From contig NZ_CP054916.1 in the NCBI RefSeq assembly GCF_013364155.1, positions 2,541,001 through 2,605,000 on the forward strand: a DNA stretch of 64,000 bases. The letters run 5' to 3'. This document shows positions 7,296-18,735 of the stretch, piece after piece (within the stretch, counting starts at the first letter, position 1; each line of letters begins with the position of its first letter). Origin of the DNA: Streptomyces sp. NA02950. GTDB taxonomy: Bacteria > Actinomycetota > Actinomycetes > Streptomycetales > Streptomycetaceae. Below the pieces are notes generated by a model. That model had not been told where the DNA came from, searched no databases, and saw only the letters and a program-made list of their open reading frames with translations. The position numbers and the translations under genes were made by a program.

Positions 7296-8668
7296 TGGGC
7301 CGCCTCCCCTTCTGCGTCGGTGTCGTCGGCGGCGTCATCAGCGGCGTCATCAGCGGTGTCCGCGCCCTGGACGGGCTCGTAGACCAGCACGGCGCGGTTG
7401 TCCGGGCGCAGCCGCGCGGCGGCCACCGCCCGCACCTCCTCGGGCGTGATGTCGAGCACCCGCTCCACGGCGGTCAGCGCCAGCTGCGGATCGCCGAACA
7501 GCACGGCGAAACGGCACAGCTCGTCCGCCCGGCCGCCGACGGTGGCCAGCCGGTCCAGCCACTCGCGCTCGATCTGCGCCTGGGCACGCTCCATCTCCTG
7601 CGGGGTCGGCCCCTCCTCGGCGAAGCGGGCCAGCTCCTCGTCGACCGCGGTCTCGATGGCGGGCACCTCGACCCCGCCGGAGGTCTTCACGTCCAGCCAG
7701 CCGAGCGAGGGCGCGCCCGACAGCCGCAGCAGCCCGAATCCGGCCGCGACGGCCGTGCGGTCGCGGCGCACCAGGCGGTTGTGGAGCCGGGAGGACTCGC
7801 CGCCCCCGAGCACGGTCAGCGCCAGGTCGGCCGCGTCGGCCTCGCGGGTGCCGTCGTGCGGCAGCCGGTAGGCGGCCATCAGGGCGCGGGCGGGGACCTC
7901 CTCCTCCACGACCTCGCGCAGCTGCTCGCCGATCACCTCCGGGAGCGTGCCGTCGCGGGGCGGCCGCTTGCCGTCGTGGGAGGGGATGGAGCCGAAGTAC
8001 TTCTCGACCCAGGCGAGGGTCTGCTCGGGGTCGATGTCGCCGACGACCGACAGCACCGCGTTGTTCGGCGCGTAGTAGGTGCGGAAGAAGGCGCGCGCGT
8101 CCTCCAGGGAGGCCGCGTCCAGGTCGGCCATCGAGCCGATGGGGGTGTGGTGGTACGGGTGGCCCTCGGGGTAGGCCATGGCGACCAGCTTCTCGAAGGC
8201 CGTGCCGTACGGCACGTTGTCGTAGCGCTGGCGGCGCTCGTTCTTGACGACGTCCCGCTGGTTCTCCAGGCTCTCCTCGTCCAGCGCGGTCAGGAGGGAC
8301 CCCATCCGGTCCGCCTCCAGCCACAGCGCCAGCTCCACCTGGTGGGTGGGCATGGTCTCGAAGTAGTTGGTGCGCTCGAAGCTGGTCGTGCCGTTGAGCG
8401 AGCCGCCGGCGCCCTGCACCAGCTCGAAGTGGCCGTTGCCCGTCACCTGGGCCGAGCCCTGGAACATCAGGTGCTCGAAGAGGTGAGCCAGGCCCGTGCG
8501 CCCCTTGACTTCGTGGCGCGAGCCGACGTCGTACCAGAGGCAGATCGCGGCGACCGGGGTCAGGTGGTCCTCGGAGAGCACCACCCGCAGTCCGTTGGCC
8601 AGCCGATGCTCGGTCGCTTTCAGGCCGCCGGAGCCGGCCTGTTGCGTGGCCGTGTGACCCATGGGCAT
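7292..8668 (-). CDS. M16-family zinc peptidase, catalytic subunit
   Basis: A 458-residue protein with the inverted zinc motif HLFEH at residues 62-66 and the downstream glutamate region ENQRDVVKNERRQ, so it should be an active pitrilysin/processing-peptidase-like enzyme. The C-terminus ends in an acidic low-complexity run (DTADDAADDAADDTDAEGE) encoded by a short tandem repeat. ATG 8668 is preceded by GAAGGGA. It is the first gene of a two-gene operon with the non-catalytic subunit and is divergent from parC across a 282-bp gap. Confidence 0.9.
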   Translation of the reverse strand: MPMGHTATQQAGSGGLKATEHRLANGLRVVLSEDHLTPVAAICLWYDVGSRHEVKGRTGLAHLFEHLMFQGSAQVTGNGHFELVQGAGGSLNGTTSFERTNYFETMPTHQVELALWLEADRMGSLLTALDEESLENQRDVVKNERRQRYDNVPYGTAFEKLVAMAYPEGHPYHHTPIGSMADLDAASLEDARAFFRTYYAPNNAVLSVVGDIDPEQTLAWVEKYFGSIPSHDGKRPPRDGTLPEVIGEQLREVVEEEVPARALMAAYRLPHDGTREADAADLALTVLGGGESSRLHNRLVRRDRTAVAAGFGLLRLSGAPSLGWLDVKTSGGVEVPAIETAVDEELARFAEEGPTPQEMERAQAQIEREWLDRLATVGGRADELCRFAVLFGDPQLALTAVERVLDITPEEVRAVAAARLRPDNRAVLVYEPVQGADTADDAADDAADDTDAEGEAAQ

Positions 8669-8950
8669 GTACGTCCCTTCGATCGCGTGATGGAGGCGGT
8701 GCGAGCCGCGTGATGAGCGCTCCTGTCACTGTATGCAAGCGCACGGACATCTGGCGAAGTTCCGGTCCCGTTCCGCCCCGCGAGGGTGCCGCGGACCGCC
8801 GCCGTGACCCCTGTGGGAGGGGCCCCGCGGGCGGCCGCGGGAGGGGACGCGGCCACGCTCGTCCATGGCCCGTTCCACAGTTGTCGGCGGGGCGGGCCAC
8901 AATGGACGCCGTCAGATCCCGCCCCGGCAGTTGAAGGAGCCGCACGCGCG

Positions 8951-11404
<2,454 letters not shown>

Positions 11405-11467
11405 GCCGGGCGGCGGGCCACCGGCCGCTGAAGCGGGCGGGGGCGCGCGGCACCGCGGAACGCTGGA

Positions 11468-11505
11468 CGCGGGGGCGCGGCACCACGGGGTGCCGCGCCC
11501 CCGCG
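11468..11505. terminator. Bidirectional terminator hairpin after parC
   Basis: A perfect 17-bp stem (11468-11484 with 11489-11505) with a 4-nt ACGG loop lies between the convergent parC and SEL1-repeat genes. Confidence 0.88.
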
Positions 11506-11560
11506 CGTGCGGAGGGGTGGCGACCCGCCCCGTGCGGCTGCCTCAGCGACGTGGTGCGGC

Positions 11561-11968
11561 TCAGTGGCCGCTGCCGTTGCGGCGGGCGCGGAGCTGCTGG
11601 AGGGCGACGCGGGCGCCGGAGTGTCCGCGGTCGGCGGCCCTGCGGAAGTGCCGCTCCGCCTCGCCCAGATTGCCCAGATCCATCTGCAGCGTGCCGAGGA
11701 CCACCATCGCCGAGGTGTCCCCCGCGGCGACCGCCTTGCCCAGCCAGTGCACCGCCTCGGCGTACGCGCCCCGGTTGCCGAGCCCGATGCCGTAGACCGT
11801 CATGCCCTGTGGATCACCGGCGTGCGCCGCCTTGCGGGCGAGCGGCTCGGGAAGGGGCCGCCCGTCGCGGTAGGCCGCCCGCACCATCGACTTCAGGGCG
11901 GGATCCAGCCCCCGTCGTCCCCCGCGTCTCCCCCGGCGCTCGCGCCACCGCGCCCATAAACCGCTCAT
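11561..11968 (-). CDS. Small SEL1/TPR-repeat protein with a TTA codon
   Basis: A 135-residue protein with a basic N-terminus followed by three SEL1-like helical repeats (for example GAYAEAVHWLGKAVAAGDTSAM and NLGEAERHFRRAADRGHSGA). Such repeats bind other proteins; no enzymatic function is implied. Start ATG 11968 is chosen for the GGGAGGGGG ribosome site 7 nt upstream; an ATG 11 codons further up has none. Codon 4 is TTA, the rare leucine codon read by the bldA tRNA, so translation may depend on developmental stage. Confidence 0.78.
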   Translation of the reverse strand: MSGLWARWRERRGRRGGRRGLDPALKSMVRAAYRDGRPLPEPLARKAAHAGDPQGMTVYGIGLGNRGAYAEAVHWLGKAVAAGDTSAMVVLGTLQMDLGNLGEAERHFRRAADRGHSGARVALQQLRARRNGSGH

Positions 11969-12141
11969 CCCAAGCCCCCTCCCCGCCCCCGTAGCCGCCA
12001 TTCTCCCGTTCGCTTCCGCATCGCGGAACCGCGTGCACGGCGCTGAATACGGACCGTCATCGTCCGGCTGTGGGGCGCAGGAGGCACGATCCGGCTCATG
12101 TGGTGCTCCCTGTCCCACTCCGGCGCGCCAGGTCGATCGAG

Positions 12142-12160
12142 AGAGGTTAGGCTTACCTTC
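12142..12160. promoter_or_regulatory. Iron box (DmdR1/IdeR type) abutting the sucrase-like gene
   Basis: The sequence around GGTTAGGCTTACCT matches the 19-bp iron-box consensus TTAGGTTAGGCTAACCTAA at 14 positions. It ends immediately before the GTG start, so a bound iron repressor would cover the transcription start. Confidence 0.75.
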
Positions 12161-13177
12161 GTGAGCACGTGCGCGACTGCCTCCCGGGACCTGTCCGAGC
12201 CGCTCGCCGGGACGGCGGCCACCGCCCCCACCTGGCTGCTGGTCGAACAACCCGGTCCGTGGGGCACCGAGGCCCTCACGGCGAGTCATCTCGACCCGGC
12301 CGTGGGCCGCGCGCTGGAGCGCGCGGCCAAGGACACCGGCGTACGGGTCGCGCTCATCCGCCGCCCCGGCCGCCACGCCGATCTGCACACCGGTGCGCGG
12401 CACCGGGTGTTCGTCTCCCACACCCGGCCCGGCCGCTCCTGGATCCGCACCACCGCCCTCAACGACCCAGGACGGCTGCGCGCCCTCGACTTCGCGGCGC
12501 TGGGCGCCGGTGACCCGGCCGGTCTGACGCTGGCGGCACCGGACGACGGCGAACCCTCCGGCCGGCACACCGCCCAGGACGCCCCCGGGCAGTGGGAGGA
12601 GTACACCGGCGATCCGCTGGTGCTCGTCTGCACCAACGGCAAGCGGGACCGCTGCTGCGCCCTCCTGGGCCGTCCCCTCGCCGCCGAGCTCGTCGCCGCC
12701 GGCGTCGACGGCACCTGGGAGGTCACCCACATCGGCGGCCACCGCTTCTCCCCGACGCTTGTCGTCCTGCCGCACGGCTACACCTACGGGCGCGCCACCG
12801 CGCGGAGCGTGCGGAACGCCCTCGAGGCGCTGCGCGGCGGCCGCGTCGTCCTCGAGGGCTGCCGTGGCCGCTCCGCCTGGGAGCGGCCGGGGCAGGCGGC
12901 CGAGCTGGCCGTCCGCGCCATCACCGGCGAGGACGGCACGGAGGCGCTCACGGTGGCGCGGACCGAGGGCGCGGCCCCCACCTGGTCCGTGACCGTCGTG
13001 CACCGCGACGGCCGGGCGTGGCGGGTGAGCGTCGCCCAGGTCGCCTCCGCCCCGCCCCGCCCGGAGAGCTGCGGTTCCGCGCTGGGCTCCCCGGCCCGGA
13101 TGGAGGTCGTCGGCATCCGTGCGACCCGGACCACCGCGGCCCACGCTCCCCGGCCGGTGCCCGCGGGCCGCCGCTGA
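12161..13177 (+). CDS. Sucrase/ferredoxin-like (Apd1-type thioredoxin-like 2Fe-2S) protein
   Basis: A 338-residue protein of the sucrase ferredoxin-like family. The C-terminal half carries CTNGKRDRCCA (C157, C165, C166) and HIGGH (H190, H194), the cysteine and histidine pairs that in the yeast Apd1 relatives hold a 2Fe-2S cluster. I start at GTG 12161 (VSTCATASRDLSEPLAG) because this N-terminus is typical; no ribosome site is present and an iron box ends at the base before it, so the mRNA is probably leaderless. Iron control suggests a role in iron or siderophore reduction, which is inference. Confidence 0.82.
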   Translation: MSTCATASRDLSEPLAGTAATAPTWLLVEQPGPWGTEALTASHLDPAVGRALERAAKDTGVRVALIRRPGRHADLHTGARHRVFVSHTRPGRSWIRTTALNDPGRLRALDFAALGAGDPAGLTLAAPDDGEPSGRHTAQDAPGQWEEYTGDPLVLVCTNGKRDRCCALLGRPLAAELVAAGVDGTWEVTHIGGHRFSPTLVVLPHGYTYGRATARSVRNALEALRGGRVVLEGCRGRSAWERPGQAAELAVRAITGEDGTEALTVARTEGAAPTWSVTVVHRDGRAWRVSVAQVASAPPRPESCGSALGSPARMEVVGIRATRTTAAHAPRPVPAGRR

Positions 13178-13294
13178 CCCGGTCACCCCGGGCCCCCGGC
13201 CGATCCGATCCACCGGACAGGGCCTGGCCCCGCGCCCCTCTCCGCCGGGCGGCCATGGACCCCGCCCCCGCGCCCTTGGTTACCCTTCGTTGCC

Positions 13295-14971
13295 ATGAGC
13301 GCCGCGATACCGCCGCGGCCGCGGCTCGCGGCCATCAGGTGGCGCATCGGATGGCCCCGACGCGTCTTCTCCCAGGTCCTGCTGATGCAGCTGGCCATCG
13401 CCACGGGCGTCACCGTGCTCGCGACCGGCCTCTTCCTCGCCCCGCTCGGCTCGCAGCTGGACGACCAGGCCATGCGCCGTGCCCTCGCCATCGCGCAGAC
13501 CACGGCCGCCCGGCCGCGGCTGGCCGAGGAGCTCCAGCACACCCGCCCCTCCCCTGGCGGCCCGGTGCAGACCGAGGCGGAGCGGATCCGCCGGGCGACC
13601 GGTGCCGAGTACGTCGTGATCATGGACCGGCACGGGGTCCGCTGGTCGCACACCTCCCCGCGCGAGATCGGCAGGCATGTCTCCACCGACCCCAGCGAGG
13701 CCCTCGCGGGCCGGGACGTCATGCAGATCGACCAGGGCACCCTCGGCCGCTCCGCACGCGGCAAGGTGCCGCTGCGCGACGCGGACGGCCGCATCGTGGG
13801 CGCCGTATCGGTCGGCATCGCGTACGAGACGGTGCGCGGGCGGCTGGTCGGCGCGGTGCCCGGGATGCTCGCGTACGCGGGCGGGGCGCTCGCCGTCGGT
13901 GCCCTCGCGGCGTATCTGGTCTCCCGCAGACTCCAGCGGCGCACCCATGACCTGGCCTTCTCCGATATCTCGGCGCTGCTCGCCGAGCGCGAGGCGATGC
14001 TGCACGGCATCCGAGAGGGTGTTGTCGCCCTCGACGCGCGCGGCCGTATCCGGCTGCTGAACGACGAGGCGCAGCGGCTGCTGGAGCTGCGTACCGAGGA
14101 CACCGGGCAGCCGCTGGAGGCGGTACTGCCACCGGGCCGTACGACCGATGTGCTCACCGGGCGGGTCACCGGCGCCGATCTGCTGACCGTCTCCGGCGGA
14201 CGGGTCCTGGTCGCCAACCGGATGCCGACGGACGACGGCGGCGCCGTGGCCACCCTCCGCGACCGCACCGAGCTGGAGCGGCTGGGCCGCGAACTGGACG
14301 GCACCCGCGGGCTGATCGACGCCCTGCGCGCCCAGGACCACGAGCACGCCAACCGGATGCACACCCTCCTGGGCCTGCTGGAGCTGGGGCTGCACGAGGA
14401 GGCGACGGAGTTCATCACCGAGGCGGTCGGGGTGCACCGCGCCACCGCCGAGCAGGTCACCGAGCGGGTACACGACCCGCTGCTCGCCGCCCTCCTGGTG
14501 GGCAAGGCCACCGTCGCCACCGAGCGCGGGGTCTCCCTGGCCCTCGCCGACGACACCCTGCTGCCGGACCGGCTGGTGGATCCGCCGGGCCTGGTGACGA
14601 TCGTCGGCAACCTCATCGACAACGCCCTGGACGCGGCCGTCGGCTCGCGCGAACCGCGGGTCGAGGTGGCGCTGTGCGCGGACGACCGCACGCGTACGGT
14701 GCTCCTGCGCGTCTCCGACACCGGCCCCGGTGTCCCCGCCGACCGTCGCGACCTGGTCTTCACCGAGGGCTGGTCGACGAAGGAGCCGCCCGCGCACGGG
14801 AAGCGCGGTATCGGTCTGGCCCTGGTGCGCCGCCTCGCCGAACGCCAGGGCGGCAGCGCACAGGTGTCCGACCGCGCGGGCGGGGGCGCGGAGTTCACCG
14901 TTGTCCTCCCCGAGGCGCTGGCCGAGGAACCGGGCGGGGCACCGCTGACCGCGACAGGAGAGCCACGATGA
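13295..14971 (+). CDS. Sensor histidine kinase, DcuS/CitA type
   Basis: A 558-residue membrane kinase. It has an N-terminal transmembrane segment (about residues 25-45), an extracytoplasmic single-Cache/PAS sensor (to about 180), a second transmembrane segment (about 187-207), a cytoplasmic PAS, a SpoOB-type dimerisation helix with phospho-accepting H349 in LRAQDHEHANRM, and a HATPase domain (NLIDNALDAA, DTGPGVP, KRGIGLALVRRLAE). This family senses citrate or C4-dicarboxylates outside the cell. Its stop overlaps the start of the response regulator (ATGA), and the acetate-type symporter converges on the pair, so uptake of a small carboxylate is the likely theme. Confidence 0.92.
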   Translation: MSAAIPPRPRLAAIRWRIGWPRRVFSQVLLMQLAIATGVTVLATGLFLAPLGSQLDDQAMRRALAIAQTTAARPRLAEELQHTRPSPGGPVQTEAERIRRATGAEYVVIMDRHGVRWSHTSPREIGRHVSTDPSEALAGRDVMQIDQGTLGRSARGKVPLRDADGRIVGAVSVGIAYETVRGRLVGAVPGMLAYAGGALAVGALAAYLVSRRLQRRTHDLAFSDISALLAEREAMLHGIREGVVALDARGRIRLLNDEAQRLLELRTEDTGQPLEAVLPPGRTTDVLTGRVTGADLLTVSGGRVLVANRMPTDDGGAVATLRDRTELERLGRELDGTRGLIDALRAQDHEHANRMHTLLGLLELGLHEEATEFITEAVGVHRATAEQVTERVHDPLLAALLVGKATVATERGVSLALADDTLLPDRLVDPPGLVTIVGNLIDNALDAAVGSREPRVEVALCADDRTRTVLLRVSDTGPGVPADRRDLVFTEGWSTKEPPAHGKRGIGLALVRRLAERQGGSAQVSDRAGGGAEFTVVLPEALAEEPGGAPLTATGEPR

Positions 14972-15669
14972 ACGACAGACCCGGACCGCCCGCGCCCATC
15001 GAGGTACTGGTCGTGGACGACGATGTGCGCGTGGCCCGGGTGAACGCGGCCTACGTCGGCAAGGTGGCGGGCTTCCACGTGGCCGGATCGGCGCACTCGG
15101 CCGCCGAGGCGCTGGACTTCCTGGAGCGCGGCCACGCCGACCTGGTGCTGCTGGACCACTATCTGCCGGACGAGACGGGGCTCGCGCTGGTGGGGCGGCT
15201 GCGCCAGCTCGGCCACCACACCGACATCATCATGGTGACCGCCGCCCGCGACATCGGGACCGTCCAGGCGGCCATGCGTCACGGCGCGCTCCAGTACCTG
15301 GTCAAACCCTTCACCTTCGCCGGACTGCGCGCCAAGCTGGCGGGGTACGCGGCGCTGCGCCGTGCGCTGGAGGGCGGCGGCGAGGCCGGACAGGACCAGG
15401 TGGACCGGATCTTCGGCGCGCTGGGCGGTGCCTCGGCCGGCCCCGCGGAGCTGCCGAAGGGCCACTCCGCGCTCACCGCCGATCTCGTCCGCGAGGTGCT
15501 GCGCGGCGCCGAAGGACCGCTGTCGGCCCAGGAGGTCGCCGAGCGGTCGGCGCTGAGCCGGCAGACCGCACAGCGCTATCTGAAGCTGCTGGAGCGTACG
15601 GGCCGGGTGCGGCTCAGCCTCAAGTACGGCGAGACCGGCCGCCCCGAGCACCGCTATGTGTGGGTCTGA
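14968..15669 (+). CDS. Response regulator, CitB/DcuR type
   Basis: A 233-residue regulator with an N-terminal receiver domain (VVDDDVRV, phosphorylation site D63 in LLDHYLPDETG, conserved lysine in YLVKPF) and a C-terminal helix-turn-helix (LSAQEVAERSALSRQTAQRYLKLLERTGRV) typical of CitB-class regulators. ATG 14968 overlaps the kinase stop by four bases, so the pair is translationally coupled. Its stop lies only 22 bp from that of the convergent symporter gene, with no obvious terminator in between. Confidence 0.92.
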   Translation: MNDRPGPPAPIEVLVVDDDVRVARVNAAYVGKVAGFHVAGSAHSAAEALDFLERGHADLVLLDHYLPDETGLALVGRLRQLGHHTDIIMVTAARDIGTVQAAMRHGALQYLVKPFTFAGLRAKLAGYAALRRALEGGGEAGQDQVDRIFGALGGASAGPAELPKGHSALTADLVREVLRGAEGPLSAQEVAERSALSRQTAQRYLKLLERTGRVRLSLKYGETGRPEHRYVWV

Positions 15670-15691
15670 GCGGACTGCCCGCGCTGTGGCA

Positions 15692-17299
15692 TCAGGCGGC
15701 TCCCGCCCCGGTGAGCGCCCGGACCTCCGTCTCCGCGTGCTTGGCCGCGTGCCCGGCGGTGTCCACGGCCGCGCCTGAGGTGACCGTGCCGATCCAGCCC
15801 GCGAGAAAGCCGAGCGGCACGGAGACCAGGCCCGGGTTCTCCAGCGGGAAGACATGGAAGTCCACCCCGGGGAAGATCGCGCCCGGACCGCCGGAGACGA
15901 CCGGGGACAGCACCACCAGCACCACCGCCGGAACCAGACCCCCGTAGACCGACCACACCGCCCCCCGGGTGGTGAACCGCCGCCAGAACAGCGAATACAG
16001 CAGCACCGGAAGGTTTGCGGACGCGGCGGCGGCAAAGGCCAGCCCCACCAGGAAAGCCACATTGAGGTCCTGGACGAGCAGTCCGAGGCCGATCGCCGCC
16101 GCCCCGATCCCCACCGCGGCGAGCCGCGCGACCGCGACCTCGCTGCGCGGGGTGCGGTCCGCCCGGCGGCTCAGCGAGGCGTAGAGGTCATGGGCGACGG
16201 AGGCCGAGGAGGCGAGGGTGATACCCGCGACGACGGCCAGGATGGTGGCGAACGCGACCGCGGCGACGACCGCGAACAGCACCGTCCCCCCGGTCGACCC
16301 GGCGCCGCCGCCGAGGTCCAGCGCGAGCAGCGGAACGGCCGTGTTCCCGGCCGCGTTGGAGGACCGTACGGCGTCGGTGCCCAGCACCGCGGCCGCGCCG
16401 AAGCCGAGCACGATCGTCATCAGGTAGAAGCCGCCGATCAGGCCGATGGACCAGATGACCGAGCGCCGTGCGGCCCGGGCGGTGGGGACCGTGTAGAAGC
16501 GCGAGAGGATGTGCGGCAGCCCGGCGGTGCCCAGCACCAGGGCCAGCCCCAGGCTCACGAAGTCCAGCCGCGCGGTCCAGTCGCCGCCGTACTTGAGGCC
16601 GGGGGCCAGGAAGTCGGCGCCGTGCCCGCTGTGGCGCGCCGCCGAGCTCAGCAGCGCGTCGATGTCGCCCTGGAAGCGGACGAGCACGAGGACGGTCAGC
16701 GCGATCGCCCCGCCCATCAGCAGTACGGCCTTGATGATCTGGATCCAGGTCGTGGCGCGCATACCGCCGAGCGTCACGAAGACCACCATCAGGGTGCCGA
16801 CACCGATGACCGTCCAGGTGCGGGCGTGGGCACCGGTCTCGCCGAGCAGCAGGGCGACCAGACTGCCCGCGCCGACCATCTGGGCGACGAGATAGAGCAC
16901 GCAGACCGTGACGGACGAGACGCCCGCGGCGATCCGGACCGGGCGCTCGCGCATCCGGGCGGCCAGTACGTCGGCCAGGGTGAACCGGCCGCAGTTGCGG
17001 ACCAGTTCGGCCACCAGGAGGAGCACCACCAGCCAGGCCACGAAGAAGCCGACGCAGTAGAGCACCCCGTCGTAGCCGAAGAGCGCGATCAGCCCCGAAA
17101 TACCGAGGAAGGAAGCGGCCGACATGTAGTCACCGGCGATCGCGAAGCCGTTCTCCATGGGCGAGAACAGCCGTCCGCCCGCGTAGAACTCCTCGGGTGA
17201 GCCATGACGTCTGCGGCCCGCCCAGGTGGTGATCCCGAGCGTGCCGGCCACGAAGACGCCGAAGAGCAGCAGCGCCAGGCTCTGCTGATTGCCGGTCAC
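15692..17299 (-). CDS. Sodium:solute symporter, acetate permease (ActP) type
   Basis: A 535-residue SSS-family transporter with about 13 hydrophobic segments. It begins VTGNQQSLALLLFGVFVAGT and contains SPMENGFAIAGDYMSAASFLG, the conserved TM2-3 segment of ActP/cation acetate symporters. It would import acetate or a similar monocarboxylate with sodium or protons. The GTG start (17299) overlaps the stop of the DUF485 gene upstream (GTGA), as in the enteric yjcH-actP pair. The neighbouring DcuS/CitA-type kinase pair on the opposite strand is a candidate regulator. Confidence 0.9.
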   Translation of the reverse strand: MTGNQQSLALLLFGVFVAGTLGITTWAGRRRHGSPEEFYAGGRLFSPMENGFAIAGDYMSAASFLGISGLIALFGYDGVLYCVGFFVAWLVVLLLVAELVRNCGRFTLADVLAARMRERPVRIAAGVSSVTVCVLYLVAQMVGAGSLVALLLGETGAHARTWTVIGVGTLMVVFVTLGGMRATTWIQIIKAVLLMGGAIALTVLVLVRFQGDIDALLSSAARHSGHGADFLAPGLKYGGDWTARLDFVSLGLALVLGTAGLPHILSRFYTVPTARAARRSVIWSIGLIGGFYLMTIVLGFGAAAVLGTDAVRSSNAAGNTAVPLLALDLGGGAGSTGGTVLFAVVAAVAFATILAVVAGITLASSASVAHDLYASLSRRADRTPRSEVAVARLAAVGIGAAAIGLGLLVQDLNVAFLVGLAFAAAASANLPVLLYSLFWRRFTTRGAVWSVYGGLVPAVVLVVLSPVVSGGPGAIFPGVDFHVFPLENPGLVSVPLGFLAGWIGTVTSGAAVDTAGHAAKHAETEVRALTGAGAA

Positions 17300-17748
17300 C
17301 GCCCGTGCCCCCGCATCATCTCCTGGGTCACCCAGCGCAGTTCCAGCGCGACCCGGTCCCGGCGCAGCCGGGCGTGTCGGGCATACGCCCAGGTGAGGAG
17401 GAAGGTGGTGGCGAACTGGGCCAGTCCGGCGACCATCGCGACATTGAGGACGCCGACCACGGGGCGGGCCATCAGATCGGGGGCCGTGGTCGCCGCGACG
17501 ACATAGACCAGATACCAGAGGAGGAACGCGGCGGCCGCGGGGAACACGAACCGGCGGTAGCGCCTCCGCACTTCCTGGAACGCGGCGCTGCCGTGCACCT
17601 CCGTGTAGACCTCCTCCGCGGCGGGCGGGCTCGCCCGCCGCGGTCTGCTGTCCCCGTCGTCCGGCTCTCCCCAGCCGGACGCGAGCGCGTCGTACCAGGG
17701 ATCGTCCAGCCGGGCCGCTCCCGTATCGCGCGCGTTGTGCATGTCCAC
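17296..17748 (-). CDS. DUF485 membrane protein, partner of the symporter
   Basis: A 150-residue protein. After a variable N-terminus (to about residue 50) comes the DUF485 core with two transmembrane helices (FVFPAAAAFLLWYLVYVVAA and a second around VGVLNVAMVAGLAQFATTFL) and a basic tail. DUF485 genes nearly always precede acetate-type symporter genes; here the coupling is a GTGA overlap. The GTG start at 17748 follows AAGGAG with a 7-nt spacer. Exact function is unknown. Confidence 0.88.
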   Translation of the reverse strand: MDMHNARDTGAARLDDPWYDALASGWGEPDDGDSRPRRASPPAAEEVYTEVHGSAAFQEVRRRYRRFVFPAAAAFLLWYLVYVVAATTAPDLMARPVVGVLNVAMVAGLAQFATTFLLTWAYARHARLRRDRVALELRWVTQEMMRGHGR

Positions 17749-17852
17749 CCGAACACTCCTTGCTCACTGCCGCATTGGCCGCGTGCCCAAGGATGGGCAG
17801 ATCCGGAAGATCCCTGACCCTTCAATACCGGACGTTCACCCCATCAGGTGAC

Positions 17853-18602
17853 TCAGGTGACGAACGCATCGGAACTGTCCCCCGGTGGCCGGGCGATGCC
17901 GTAGCGGTAGGCGTAGCGGACGGCCTGCGCCCGGTCGCGTACCCCGGTCTTGGAGAAGAGGTTGTTGATGTGCGTCTTCACGGTCGCGGGGGCGACGTGC
18001 AGACCGCGCGCGATCTCCGCGTTCGAGAGCCCCTCCGCGACCAGCGCCAGGACCTCCGCCTCCCGCGGGGTGAGCCCGTCGGGCAGTGCTGCGGGCGTAC
18101 TCGGGGCGCCGCCGGGCCTCCGGGGCGCGGCGGGGGCGGGTCCGTCCCGTTCGGTGAGCCGATCCAGCAGCAGCCGCTGCACCTTCGGGGACAGCCCGGC
18201 GTCCCCGGACATCACGTCCCGGACGGCCCGCAGGATCTCGTCCGCGTCGGCGTCCTTGGTGAGATAGCCGCGGGCACCCGCGCGCAGCGCGGGGAAGAGC
18301 GAGTCGTCGTCGGCGTAGGTGGTCAGCACGACGACCTGGGTGTCCGGGTAGGCGGCACATACCCGGCGGGTGGCCTCGACACCGTCGCAGCGCGGCATCC
18401 GCAGATCCATCAGGACGACGTCCGGGGCGCGTTCGGCGACGAGCCGCAGCGCCTCCTCGCCGTCACCGGCGGATCCGACGACCTCGATACCGGGGAGGAG
18501 CCCCAGCAGCATCACGATCCCCTCGCGCACCACGGTCTGGTCGTCAGCCACCACCACCCGTGCGGTCACCGGCGGCGTCCCTCCGCTGCCGTCGTCCGTC
18601 AC
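17853..18602 (-). CDS. NarL/LuxR-family response regulator
   Basis: A 249-residue regulator. The receiver domain has phosphorylation site D66 (VVLMDLRMPRCDG) and switch residues LTTYADD and YLTKDA. A Pro/Ala-rich linker (about residues 150-172) leads to a LuxR-type helix-turn-helix (LTPREAEVLALVAEGLSNAEIA). The start may be the GTG at codon 12 rather than codon 1. It is the last gene of a three-gene unit with a membrane protein and a histidine kinase, its likely phospho-donor. The target genes and signal are unknown. Confidence 0.92.
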   Translation of the reverse strand: MTDDGSGGTPPVTARVVVADDQTVVREGIVMLLGLLPGIEVVGSAGDGEEALRLVAERAPDVVLMDLRMPRCDGVEATRRVCAAYPDTQVVVLTTYADDDSLFPALRAGARGYLTKDADADEILRAVRDVMSGDAGLSPKVQRLLLDRLTERDGPAPAAPRRPGGAPSTPAALPDGLTPREAEVLALVAEGLSNAEIARGLHVAPATVKTHINNLFSKTGVRDRAQAVRYAYRYGIARPPGDSSDAFVT

Positions 18603-18735
18603 GCCCCCACCATCCCGTCCGTCGCCACGGCCGCCCGGCGCGCAGCCGCGGGCACGCGTGCCCGTCGGCTTCTGCGGTCACGCGACACCAGACCTCCCGT
18701 ACTCCACGCGCCCCCTGGCAGTCTCGTACCGTCGC

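Noticed and set aside
13183..16062. Minus-strand frame of 959 codons
   Set aside because: It spans two plus-strand regulatory genes and part of the symporter in a different frame. It has no coherent domain.
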